A stretch of DNA of 64,000 nucleotides from Mycobacterium colombiense (GTDB lineage: Bacteria; Actinomycetota; Actinomycetes; Mycobacteriales; Mycobacteriaceae): contig NZ_MBEI01000079.1 in NCBI RefSeq assembly GCF_001953985.1, forward strand, positions 248,001 through 312,000. The letters are read 5' to 3'. Every line of letters starts with the position of its first letter. Position 1 is the first letter of the stretch. Shown here piece after piece: positions 1 through 8,018 of this stretch. Below the pieces are notes generated by a model, which worked only from the letters and a program-made list of their open reading frames with translations, made no database searches and was not told the origin of the DNA. The translations under genes and the position numbers were made by a program.

Positions 1-860
1 AACTGAAAGCTTCCGATCGGCGCCCCGCCCTGCGTCGCGGTGGCGGCGTACGCGACGGATTCGTCGAGCGCGCGCTGGGCGGCGCCCACCGCCAGGGCGG
101 CGATGTGCACCCGCCCGCGGGCCAACGAGGTCATGGCCGCGCGGTATCCGTGGTCTTCACTGCCGCCGACGAGGGCATCGGAGCCGACGCGGACGCCGGT
201 GAAGTTCACGTCCGCCGTCCAGGCGCCCTCCTGGCCCATCTTGGCGTCCTTGGCGCCCACGTCGACGCCGGCGGCGTCCGCGGGGACCAGGAAGACGGCG
301 ATCCCCGGACCCTGGTCGTCCGCGGGCCGGGTACGGGCGAACACCACGAAGAGATTGGCGACGGGTGCGTTGGTGATGAAGCGTTTCTGCCCGGAGATGA
401 CCCAATCATCCCCGTCGCGAACGGCTTTGGTGCGCAAGCCGGCCGGGTTCGATCCGGCGCCAGGTTCGGTCAGCGCGAACGATGCGACGACGTCTCCGGT
501 CGCGATCGACTCCAGCCAGCGGGATTTCTGTTCGTCGGTGCCGAACCCCACCAGCACCTGTCCGGCGATGCCGTTGTTGGTGCCGAACATCGACCGCAGC
601 GCCAGTGACGTGTAGCCCAGCTCCATCGCCAGCTCGACGTCCTGCATCAGGTTGAGGCCAAGGCCGCCCCACTCCTGGGGAATCGCGTAGCCGAACAGGC
701 CCATCTTCTTGGCCTCGTCGCGCAGGTCGTCGGGGACGCGGTCGGTGTCGAGGATCTCCTGCTCGCGGGGGACCACCGCGCTGCGGACGAATTGCCTTGT
801 CTGAGCGAGGATCTCGCTGAAGTCCTCGTCGGAGACTTCCGCGACTTCGGCGGTGGCCAT
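1..860 (-). CDS. acyl-CoA dehydrogenase, 3' end cut by window
   Basis: Flavin-dependent alpha,beta-dehydrogenation of an acyl-CoA. The N-terminal about 286 residues are visible; the C-terminal domain with the catalytic base lies outside the window. The protein starts MATAEVAEV at an ATG with AGGAG about 10 bases upstream. It contains the family segments GYAIPQEWGGLG in the N-terminal helical domain and FALTEPGAGSNPAG, the FAD/substrate-binding strand. It is divergent from the SDR gene at 984 across a 123-bp spacer with an AT-rich palindrome. Family assignment is secure; the substrate is unknown. Confidence 0.9.
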   Translation of the reverse strand, partial: MATAEVAEVSDEDFSEILAQTRQFVRSAVVPREQEILDTDRVPDDLRDEAKKMGLFGYAIPQEWGGLGLNLMQDVELAMELGYTSLALRSMFGTNNGIAGQVLVGFGTDEQKSRWLESIATGDVVASFALTEPGAGSNPAGLRTKAVRDGDDWVISGQKRFITNAPVANLFVVFARTRPADDQGPGIAVFLVPADAAGVDVGAKDAKMGQEGAWTADVNFTGVRVGSDALVGGSEDHGYRAAMTSLARGRVHIAALAVGAAQRALDESVAYAATATQGGAPIGSFQ

Positions 861-913
861 GGGCTCCACACTCCTCTCTCGATCCGGGGCACCCCGGTTC
901 AGGGCAGGATCCT

Positions 914-929
914 ATATCAAATATGATAT
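914..929. promoter_or_regulatory. AT-rich palindrome in divergent promoter
   Basis: ATATC-AAATAT-GATAT is a perfect inverted repeat with 5-base arms. The overlapping AAATAT-G-ATATTT (919-931) is also palindromic. It is a conspicuous AT island in about 66% GC DNA between two divergent fatty-acid-type genes, so an operator or a -10 region is likely. The binding protein is unknown; the downstream GntR regulator at 5360 is one candidate. Confidence 0.4.
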
Positions 930-983
930 TTGCCTTACGGGTGCCCGGTGGAGGCGATAACAGTGAAGGGTGTGTGATCGACA

Positions 984-1724
984 GTGGCGTTGTTGACAGG
1001 TCAGACCGCGGTAATCACGGGCGGAGCGCAAGGGCTGGGCCTGGCCATCGCGGAGCGCTTCGTCGCGGAGGGTGCGCGAGTCGTGCTCGGCGACGTCAAC
1101 CTCGAGGAAACCCAGGTCGTGGCCAAGCAGTTGGGCGGCGATGACGTCGCGGTCGCGGTTCGGTGCGATGTCACCCAGTCGTCCGACGTCGAAACCCTGA
1201 TCCAGACCGCGGTCGAGCGTTTCGGCGGCCTGGACATCATGGTCAACAATGCCGGGATCACCCGGGACGCGACGATGCGCAAGATGACCGAGGAGCAGTT
1301 CGATCAGGTGATCAACGTGCACCTGAAGGGGACCTGGAACGGCACCCGGCTGGCCGCCGCCGTCATGCGCGAAAACAAGCGCGGCTCCATCATCAACATG
1401 TCCTCGGTGTCCGGCAAGGTCGGCATGATCGGCCAGACCAACTACTCGGCGGCCAAGGCGGGCATCGTCGGCATGACCAAGGCGGCCGCCAAAGAGCTGG
1501 CCTACCTGGGTGTCCGGGTGAACGCGATCGCTCCCGGCCTGATCCGCTCGGCCATGACGGAGGCCATGCCGCAACGCATTTGGGATTCCAAGGTCGCCGA
1601 GGTGCCGCTGGGCCGGGCCGGTGAGCCCAGTGAGGTCGCCAGCGTGGCGCTGTTCCTGGCTTCGGATCTGTCGTCGTACATGACCGGCACCGTTATGGAG
1701 ATCACCGGCGGCCGCCACCTATGA
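984..1724 (+). CDS. SDR-family dehydrogenase (FabG-like)
   Basis: Classical short-chain dehydrogenase/reductase of 246 residues, probably oxidising or reducing a 3-hydroxy/3-oxoacyl-CoA. Visible are the NAD(P)-binding TGGAQGLGL (12-20), NNAG (88-91), and the catalytic Ser141, Tyr154 and Lys158 in the stretch around GQTNYSAAK. The start is GTG; no closer strong alternative is seen. It is first in a plus-strand operon and overlaps the thiolase by ATGA, which implies translational coupling. Together with the thiolase it would make the last two steps of a beta-oxidation spiral. Cofactor and substrate cannot be told. Confidence 0.93.
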   Translation: MALLTGQTAVITGGAQGLGLAIAERFVAEGARVVLGDVNLEETQVVAKQLGGDDVAVAVRCDVTQSSDVETLIQTAVERFGGLDIMVNNAGITRDATMRKMTEEQFDQVINVHLKGTWNGTRLAAAVMRENKRGSIINMSSVSGKVGMIGQTNYSAAKAGIVGMTKAAAKELAYLGVRVNAIAPGLIRSAMTEAMPQRIWDSKVAEVPLGRAGEPSEVASVALFLASDLSSYMTGTVMEITGGRHL

Positions 1725-2941
1725 GTGCCGAGGCCGTCATCTGTGAGCCCGTTCGGACCCCGATCGGCCGCTACGGCGGAATGTTCAAGGCCTGCAGCGC
1801 GGTCGACCTCGGCGTCACCGCACTGAAGGGACTGCTCGAGCGGACCGGGCTGGCACCCGACGCCGTGCAGGACGTGATCCTGGGCCACTGCTACCCCAAC
1901 AGCGACGCCCCGGCGATCGGGCGCGTGGTGGCGTTGGATTCCGGTCTGCCGGTGACGGTTCCGGGCATGCAGGTCGACCGGCGTTGCGGCTCTGGCCTGC
2001 AGGCGGTCATCCAGGCGTGCCTGCAGGTGGCCGCCGGCGACAACGACCTCGTCGTCGCCGGCGGCTGCGAGAGCATGAGCAACGTCGCCTTCTACTCCAC
2101 CGACATGCGTTGGGGCGGTGCCCGCAACGGCGTGCAGGTGCACGACGGGCTGGCCCGGGGACGCACCACCGCTGGCGGCCGGAACTACCCGGTGCCGGGC
2201 GGAATGCTGGAGACGGCCGAGAATCTGCGCCGCCAGTACGGCATTTCACGCCAGGAGCAGGACGAGCTCGCGGTGCGATCCCACCAGCGTGCCGTCGCCG
2301 CGCAGAAAGACGGCGTCCTGGCCGAGGAGATCATCCCGGTCGCGGTCCGCACCCGCAGCGGTGAGGAACTCATCGACACCGACGAGCACCCGCGCGCCGA
2401 CACATCGGTCGAGTCGCTCGCCAAGCTCAAACCCGTTCTGTTGAAGGATGATCCGGAGGCGACGGTCACCGCGGGCAACTCCAGCGGGCAGAACGACGCG
2501 GCATCGATGTGCGTGGTCACCACGCCGGAGAAGGCCGACGAATACGGCCTGAAGCCGTTGGTACGCCTGGCGTCGTGGGGCGTGGCGGGGGTCGCACCCA
2601 ACGTCATGGGCATCGGGCCGGTGCCGGCGACCGAGGTCGCGCTGGCCAAGGCGGGCCTGCAGCTGGCCGACATCGACCTCATCGAGCTCAACGAAGCCTT
2701 CGCCGCGCAAGCGCTTGCGGTGATGCGGGAATGGAACTTCGGTGCCGCCGATCACGAGCGGACCAACGTGCACGGTTCGGGGATCTCGCTGGGCCATCCG
2801 GTGGGAGCGACGGGCGGCCGGATGCTGGCCACCCTGGCGCGCGAACTCCATCGCCGCGAGGCGCGCTACGGCCTGGAGACCATGTGCATCGGCGGCGGCC
2901 AGGGCCTGGCGGCCGTCTTCGAACGGGTCGCATCGCGATGA
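1721..2941 (+). CDS. acetyl-CoA C-acyltransferase (thiolase)
   Basis: Thiolase of 406 residues for CoA-dependent cleavage of a 3-oxoacyl-CoA. All catalytic elements are present: Cys89 in RRCGSGLQA, the NEAFAAQ motif, GHPVGATGGR carrying the catalytic His, and the C-terminal CIGGGQG carrying the second Cys. Its ATG overlaps the SDR stop and its own stop overlaps the next start, both as ATGA, so SDR, thiolase and CoA-transferase are translationally coupled. Length and motifs are typical of FadA-type degradative thiolases; chain-length preference is not visible. Confidence 0.95.
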   Translation: MSAEAVICEPVRTPIGRYGGMFKACSAVDLGVTALKGLLERTGLAPDAVQDVILGHCYPNSDAPAIGRVVALDSGLPVTVPGMQVDRRCGSGLQAVIQACLQVAAGDNDLVVAGGCESMSNVAFYSTDMRWGGARNGVQVHDGLARGRTTAGGRNYPVPGGMLETAENLRRQYGISRQEQDELAVRSHQRAVAAQKDGVLAEEIIPVAVRTRSGEELIDTDEHPRADTSVESLAKLKPVLLKDDPEATVTAGNSSGQNDAASMCVVTTPEKADEYGLKPLVRLASWGVAGVAPNVMGIGPVPATEVALAKAGLQLADIDLIELNEAFAAQALAVMREWNFGAADHERTNVHGSGISLGHPVGATGGRMLATLARELHRREARYGLETMCIGGGQGLAAVFERVASR

Positions 2942-4137
2942 CCGGTTCGGCGTTGCCACTCGACGGCCTCACCGTCGTGGAGGTGTCGAGTTTCGTCGCC
3001 GCTCCGCTGTGCGGCATGACGCTGAGTCAGCTTGGCGCGGAAGTCATCCGGGTCGACCCGATCGGCGGTGCATCCGATGTGCAACGGTGGCCACTGGCGG
3101 CGGATGGCACCTCGATCTATTGGACCGGCCTGAACAAGGGAAAGCGGTCGGCCACCATCGATCTGCGCTCCCCGGAGGGCCACGAACTGGTCCAGCGGCT
3201 GATCGTCGAGGGCGACGGCATCGTGGTGACCAACGCCGCAGGATTGTCCTGGCTCGGCCACGAAGTGCTGGCGGCCAGACGCCCTGACGTGATTCACGTT
3301 CAATTACTCGGGCGCGGCGACGGTTCCACCGGAGTCGACTACACGGTGAACGCGGGTCTCGGCTATCCGCTCGTCACCGGTCCGGCCGATCATGGCGGAG
3401 CGATCAATCACGTGCTGCCGGCCTGGGACGTGTGCTGCGGGCTGTACGCCGCGCTGGCGGTCGTCACCGCCGTGCGCCACCGCGAGCAATCCGGGACGGG
3501 AGCGCGGATCAGCCTGGCGTTGGAGGACGTCGCCCTGGCCACCGCGGCCAACCTGGGGTTGCTGACCGAACCGCAGGTCAACGGGACGCAACGCGAACGG
3601 CTGGGTAACGCCATCTACGGCCAGTACGGGCAGGACTTCGTCAGCAGCGACGGCGCGAGGTTCATGGTGGTTACGTTGACCGGCAGGCATTTTCGCGACT
3701 TACTCGCGGTGACGGGCACCGGTGCCGCGGTGTCGGCGCTCGCCGAGGCGCTGGGGGCGGATTTCGGGTCCGAGGGCGACCGCTACCGCTACCGTGACGT
3801 GCTGTCGGGTCTGTTCGCCACGTGGTTCAGCGGTCACACCGCCGACGAGATCACCGCCGCACTGTCCGCCACCACCGTGCTGTTCGAGCGGTACCGCACC
3901 TTCGCCGAGGTCGCGGCGGGGCCGAAGGTCACCGGCAATCCGTTGTTTTCGCGGCTGCGGCAACCCGGTCTCGGCGAGTATTTCGCCCCGGGCCTGCCGG
4001 CCGCATTCGACGGCGCACATCCGGCCAGCGCGCCCGCGCCGGCCCTGGGGCAGGACACCGCCGACGTCCTTGCACGCCTGGGGTTGAGCGCCGCCGACAT
4101 CGAGCGCCTGACCAACGCCAAGACCATCGCCTGCTGA
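2938..4137 (+). CDS. CaiB/BaiF family CoA-transferase
   Basis: Class III CoA-transferase of 399 residues, which would move CoA between an acyl-CoA and a free acid. The N-terminal Rossmann-like segment LTVVEVSSFVAAPLCGMTL is typical. Asp164 in PAWDVCCGLYAA aligns by context with the catalytic Asp of formyl-CoA transferase. The start is the ATG overlapping the thiolase stop, because the reading frame further upstream lies inside the thiolase. It sits between thiolase and acyl-CoA dehydrogenase, suggesting it activates the pathway substrate without ATP. A related protein lies at 26769-27995. Confidence 0.92.
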   Translation: MTGSALPLDGLTVVEVSSFVAAPLCGMTLSQLGAEVIRVDPIGGASDVQRWPLAADGTSIYWTGLNKGKRSATIDLRSPEGHELVQRLIVEGDGIVVTNAAGLSWLGHEVLAARRPDVIHVQLLGRGDGSTGVDYTVNAGLGYPLVTGPADHGGAINHVLPAWDVCCGLYAALAVVTAVRHREQSGTGARISLALEDVALATAANLGLLTEPQVNGTQRERLGNAIYGQYGQDFVSSDGARFMVVTLTGRHFRDLLAVTGTGAAVSALAEALGADFGSEGDRYRYRDVLSGLFATWFSGHTADEITAALSATTVLFERYRTFAEVAAGPKVTGNPLFSRLRQPGLGEYFAPGLPAAFDGAHPASAPAPALGQDTADVLARLGLSAADIERLTNAKTIAC

Positions 4138-4161
4138 GCCGCCGGAAGGGAAACACAGCAC

Positions 4162-5355
4162 ATGACCAAACTCGCCCAGACCCTCGGACTGACCGAGGTG
4201 CAGACCGAGATCATCGCCACCGTAAGGAAATTCGTCGAGAAGGAAGTCATTCCCCACGCGGCCGAACTGGAACGCAGTGACACCTACCCGCAGGCGATCG
4301 TCGACCAGATGCGCGAGATGGGCCTGTTCGGCCTGATGATTCCGCAGGAGTACGGCGGGCTGGGTGAGTCGCTGTTGACCTACGCGCTGTGCGTCGAGGA
4401 GCTGGCACGCGGCTGGATGAGCGTATCCGGCGTGCTCAACACGCATTTCATCGTTGCGTACATGCTGCGCCAGCACGGCACCGACGAGCAGAAGCAGCGG
4501 TTCCTGCCGCGAATGGCAGCCGGTGAGACCCGTGGCGCCTTCTCGATGTCGGAGCCGGAGCTGGGTTCCGACGTGGCCGCGATCCGCACCCGGGCGCGGC
4601 GCAACGACGACGGCACCTACACCATCGACGGCCAGAAGATGTGGCTGACCAACGGCGCCACCTCCACGCTGGTGGCGGTTCTCGTGCGCACCGACGAAGG
4701 GTCGGACAAACCCCACCGCAACCTCACCGCGTTCCTTGTCGAGAAGCCGGTCGGTTTCGGCGAAGTCATTCCCGGCCTGCACATTCCGGGCAAGATCGAG
4801 AAGCTGGGCTACAAGGGCATCGAAACGACGGAGATGATTTTCGACGGCTACCAGGCCGGCGCCGACGACGTGCTCGGCGGCACCACCGGCCAGGGCTTCT
4901 TCCAGATGATGGACGGCATCGAGGTCGGCCGCGTCAACGTGTCGGCGCGTGCCTGTGGTCTCGGGATTCGTGCCTTCGAGCTCGCGGTGCGCTACGCGCA
5001 ACAACGCCAGACCTTCGGCAAGCCGATCGCCGAGCATCAGGCCATCGCCTTCCAGCTCGCCGAGATGGCGACCAAAGTCGAAGCGGCACACCTGATGATG
5101 GTCAATGCGGCGCGGCTGAAGGACTCCGGCGAGCGCAATGACGTCGCCGCCGGGATGGCCAAATACCTGTGCAGCGAGTACTGCACCGAGGTAACCCAGC
5201 AGAGCTTCCGCATCCACGGTGGCTACGGCTATTCCAAGGAATACGAAATCGAGCGGCTGATGCGCGACGCCCCATTCCTGCTGATCGGTGAGGGCACCAG
5301 CGAGATCCAGAAGAACATCATCAGCAAGCGACTGCTCGCCGAGTATCAGGTGTAA
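4162..5355 (+). CDS. acyl-CoA dehydrogenase
   Basis: Flavoprotein of 397 residues with full-length family architecture. Visible are FGLMIPQEYGGLGES near residue 60, the FAD-binding FSMSEPELGSDVA, the arginine-rich RQTFGKPIAEHQAI helix, and the C-terminal IGEGTSEIQKNII with the expected catalytic Glu at 377. The start lies 24 bases after the CoA-transferase stop and is preceded by GGAAGGGAAA, a good ribosome binding site. It completes an SDR-thiolase-CoA-transferase-dehydrogenase operon. Unlike the paired FadE proteins further on, it looks like a self-sufficient homotetramer type. Confidence 0.94.
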   Translation: MTKLAQTLGLTEVQTEIIATVRKFVEKEVIPHAAELERSDTYPQAIVDQMREMGLFGLMIPQEYGGLGESLLTYALCVEELARGWMSVSGVLNTHFIVAYMLRQHGTDEQKQRFLPRMAAGETRGAFSMSEPELGSDVAAIRTRARRNDDGTYTIDGQKMWLTNGATSTLVAVLVRTDEGSDKPHRNLTAFLVEKPVGFGEVIPGLHIPGKIEKLGYKGIETTEMIFDGYQAGADDVLGGTTGQGFFQMMDGIEVGRVNVSARACGLGIRAFELAVRYAQQRQTFGKPIAEHQAIAFQLAEMATKVEAAHLMMVNAARLKDSGERNDVAAGMAKYLCSEYCTEVTQQSFRIHGGYGYSKEYEIERLMRDAPFLLIGEGTSEIQKNIISKRLLAEYQV

Positions 5356-5359
5356 GCGG

Positions 5360-6052
5360 ATGAGCGTTCCGGAATTCGCTGCGCGGCCTCAACTTTCCGA
5401 GGACGTCGCGCGGATCATCCGCGGGCGGATTTTCGATGGGGCGTACGCCGCCGGATCGTACGTCCGGTTGGACCAATTGGCCGCGGAGTTGGGTATCAGT
5501 GTCACGCCGGTGCGTGAGGCGCTGTTCGCGCTGTGCGCCGAGGGCCTGATCAACCAGCAGCCGCGACGGGGTTTCGTGGTGCTGCCGGTCACCGGACGCG
5601 ACGTCACCGATGTGGCGAACGTGCAGGCGCACGTGGGTGGTGAGTTGGCCGCGCGGGCCGCGCTCAACATCACCGATGACCAACTGCACAAGCTCAAGGA
5701 GATCCAGGCGCAGCTGGAGGACGCCTACGCCGGCGATGAACACGAACGCACCGTGCGGCTGAATCACGAGTTTCATCGCGCCATCAATGTCGCGGCGGAC
5801 TCGCCCAAGCTCGCCCAGCTGATGTCGCAGATCACCCGTTACGCCCCCGAATCGGTGTTTCCCGCCATCGAGGGCTGGCCCGAGCAATCGATGCACGACC
5901 ATCGGCGGATCCTGTCCGCGCTGAAAAAGCACGACGATCAGCTCGCCCGCGCGGCGATGTCGGAACACCTTGCCGCCGGCGCGGTGCCGTTGATCGATCA
6001 CCTCGTCGCGCGCGGGGTGGTGGCCGACGGGGGCGGCCAAACGTCCTCGTGA
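5360..6052 (+). CDS. GntR-family regulator with FCD domain
   Basis: Transcriptional regulator of 230 residues. A winged helix-turn-helix spans about 13-75 (LAAELGISVTPVREALFAL and the wing with QPRRGFVVLP). A helical FCD ligand domain follows at about 85-215, with His residues around NHEFHRAI and MHDHRRIL that normally bind metal or ligand. The ATG is 5 bases after the acyl-CoA dehydrogenase stop, so it is the last gene of the catabolic operon and probably a local acid- or acyl-CoA-responsive regulator of it. The frame is open further upstream, inside the dehydrogenase, but that is not a credible start. Confidence 0.92.
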   Translation: MSVPEFAARPQLSEDVARIIRGRIFDGAYAAGSYVRLDQLAAELGISVTPVREALFALCAEGLINQQPRRGFVVLPVTGRDVTDVANVQAHVGGELAARAALNITDDQLHKLKEIQAQLEDAYAGDEHERTVRLNHEFHRAINVAADSPKLAQLMSQITRYAPESVFPAIEGWPEQSMHDHRRILSALKKHDDQLARAAMSEHLAAGAVPLIDHLVARGVVADGGGQTSS

Positions 6053-6138
6053 AGCCGCCCCGGCGGCGACTCTTGTCGCTTCCGCGCACCTAGGCATACG
6101 CTGCAACGCAAGGGGGCGACCGAGCAGAGCGAGGAAGA

Positions 6139-6501
6139 ATGTCCCCACCGCTTCGCGCATCGGCAGTTTTGGTTGCCTGCGTTTCGGCAATCGCGTTTGC
6201 GCCACCGGCTCATGCCGACATGCTCGACCCCATCCCCGGCAATGGTGTCTTTGTCGTCGGGCCCGACATCGCGCCGGGTCTGTACCACACGGGCGGCTCG
6301 GGCTCGGCGTTCGGAGTGTGGATCAACAACGTGCCGACCCAGGACTCGATGTGCTCGTGGTTCACCTACAGCACGCCCGATGCGAACAAGGACCATGTAC
6401 TGCAAACGAATACCTCGATCGGCCCGATGTTCGCGAACATCAACTCATCGGTGAAGGCCTTCGAGTCGCAGAACTGTCAGCCCTGGACGCGGGTCCCCTG
6501 A
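6139..6501 (+). CDS. small secreted protein
   Basis: A 120-residue protein with a Sec signal peptide: hydrophobic 8-22, then APPAHA and probable cleavage after Ala26. The mature part of about 94 residues has two Cys (MCSW and QNCQPW) that could form a disulfide, and a VVGPDIAPGLYHTGG stretch. This resembles small mycobacterial exported proteins of unknown function. The ribosome binding site GAGGAAGA precedes the ATG. The 3' end overlaps the convergent acyl-CoA synthetase by 25 bp. No enzymatic motif is seen. Confidence 0.82.
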   Translation: MSPPLRASAVLVACVSAIAFAPPAHADMLDPIPGNGVFVVGPDIAPGLYHTGGSGSAFGVWINNVPTQDSMCSWFTYSTPDANKDHVLQTNTSIGPMFANINSSVKAFESQNCQPWTRVP

Positions 6502-8018
6502 GCCTGGTCTGACAGCATCTCGCGCAGACGACGGATGTCGACCTTGCCGGTGCCGCCGCGCGGAACGTCGTCGTCGCAATCCAGGAACAGCCACACCGTC
6601 GGAACCTTGAAGGCGCTCAGCAGGGTTCGTGCCGAGCCGCGCAGCTGCTCGGCGCTCAACCCACGGCACACCACCGCCGCGCCCACCCGATTGCCCGCAG
6701 CGCCGGGAACATTGGTGACGAAGGCGTTGCCGACCCCGTCGATAGCACGCAGGGCAGTCTCGACCTCACTGGGGTAGACCGTCGCGCCGCTGACCTTGAA
6801 CATGTCGTCGGATCGCCCGTGGTAGAACAGGAATCCATCGTCGTCGAGGTGGCCCAGGTCACCGGTAGGGTAGAAACCGTCGGCGGTGAACAGGTCCTCG
6901 CGGGTGCGCCCGCAGATGCCGCGCAGCGTGTGTGGTCCGCGGATCTGGATCATGCCGGTGGCACCCGCCGCCACGGGCGCGCCGCTGTCGGTGTCGACGA
7001 TGCGGACCTCCATGCCGGGGAACGGTTTTCCGCAACTGCCCCACGCCGACGCGGGCATGTCGGTGTCGGCGGGGTAACCGCAGTACGGGCCGAAGGCCTC
7101 GGTCATGCCGAACAACGTGGCGCGCGCGCCGGGCTGGGCGCGCTGCTCGGGCGGTAGCAGGGCCTGCAGGCTCCCCGCCTGTAGAGCCGACAGATCGGCG
7201 CGGGCCTCGCCGGCGTGCCGTGCCAATGTCTCGGCCTGGTCCGGCCAGCCCCGAAACAGCGTGACACGTTCGCCTTGCAGCAGTTTCAGGGTCGTTTCGG
7301 GCCGGGGGATTTCTTCGGTCACCAGGGTGGCGCCGGCCAGCAGGGCCGAGAGTATTCCGCTGCCGAAGCCGCCGACCCAGAAGAAGGGCATCGGCAGATA
7401 CAGGCGGGTCTCGGCGGTGATGCACCGCGCCGCGAGGCCCGACCGCACGGCGCCCAACGCATTGCCGTGTGAGTGGATGACTCCCTTGGGCGATCCGCTG
7501 CTGCCCGAGGTGAACATGATCACCAACGGGTCGGCTGGGGTGACCGTCGCCGTCATGGGGTCGACGATGTCGCGGGCCCGTTCGCTCGCGACGGCGTTAT
7601 CGAGCCGGTCGACCGGCCAAACGTCCCGTAACGCAGGAAGTTCGGCTCTCCGCACCGTCGCGAGCTCGTCGAGGTAGCGGTGGCCGCGGAACTCCTCGAC
7701 GCTGACCAAGAACTGCACCGTGGCCACCCGCAGTTGCGCGGCCAGCTCTGCGGCCGTCAACAGAGTGCTCAGTGGTACCAGCACCGCGCCGATACGGGTC
7801 AGGCCGATGGCGACCTGCACCCAGCGGGTGCTGTTTGGCATGATGAGTCCCACCCGGGTGCCCTTGCCCACGCCCGCCTCGATAAAGACGGCAGCCAGAT
7901 CCCTTGTGGTGGAGTCCAGTTCGCCGTAACTGATCCGGGAGGTGGGGTCGATCACCATCGGCGTGCCACCGTCGTGGTCCGCCCGCAACCGCACCAGCTG
8001 GTCGATGGTGCTAGACAT
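6477..8018 (-). CDS. AMP-binding acyl-CoA synthetase (FadD-type)
   Basis: ANL-superfamily ligase of 513 residues, forming an acyl-adenylate and then acyl-CoA. The P-loop-like A3 motif is IMFTSGSSGSPKGVI. An FGMTEAFG core motif and the YPTGDLGHLDDDGFL motif follow. The C-terminal catalytic Lys is in GGTGKVDIRRL. The start MSSTIDQLV overlaps the stop of the upstream ligase by 8 bases; longer in-frame starts would run far into that gene. It is third of three consecutive ligases on the minus strand. The substrate is unknown. Confidence 0.92.
   Translation of the reverse strand: MSSTIDQLVRLRADHDGGTPMVIDPTSRISYGELDSTTRDLAAVFIEAGVGKGTRVGLIMPNSTRWVQVAIGLTRIGAVLVPLSTLLTAAELAAQLRVATVQFLVSVEEFRGHRYLDELATVRRAELPALRDVWPVDRLDNAVASERARDIVDPMTATVTPADPLVIMFTSGSSGSPKGVIHSHGNALGAVRSGLAARCITAETRLYLPMPFFWVGGFGSGILSALLAGATLVTEEIPRPETTLKLLQGERVTLFRGWPDQAETLARHAGEARADLSALQAGSLQALLPPEQRAQPGARATLFGMTEAFGPYCGYPADTDMPASAWGSCGKPFPGMEVRIVDTDSGAPVAAGATGMIQIRGPHTLRGICGRTREDLFTADGFYPTGDLGHLDDDGFLFYHGRSDDMFKVSGATVYPSEVETALRAIDGVGNAFVTNVPGAAGNRVGAAVVCRGLSAEQLRGSARTLLSAFKVPTVWLFLDCDDDVPRGGTGKVDIRRLREMLSDQAQGTRVQG

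Noticed and set aside
3700..5217. 505-residue minus-strand open frame
   Set aside because: It lies antisense to the CoA-transferase and acyl-CoA dehydrogenase genes, has no family motif and shows Arg/Gly/His-rich composition typical of high-GC shadow frames.
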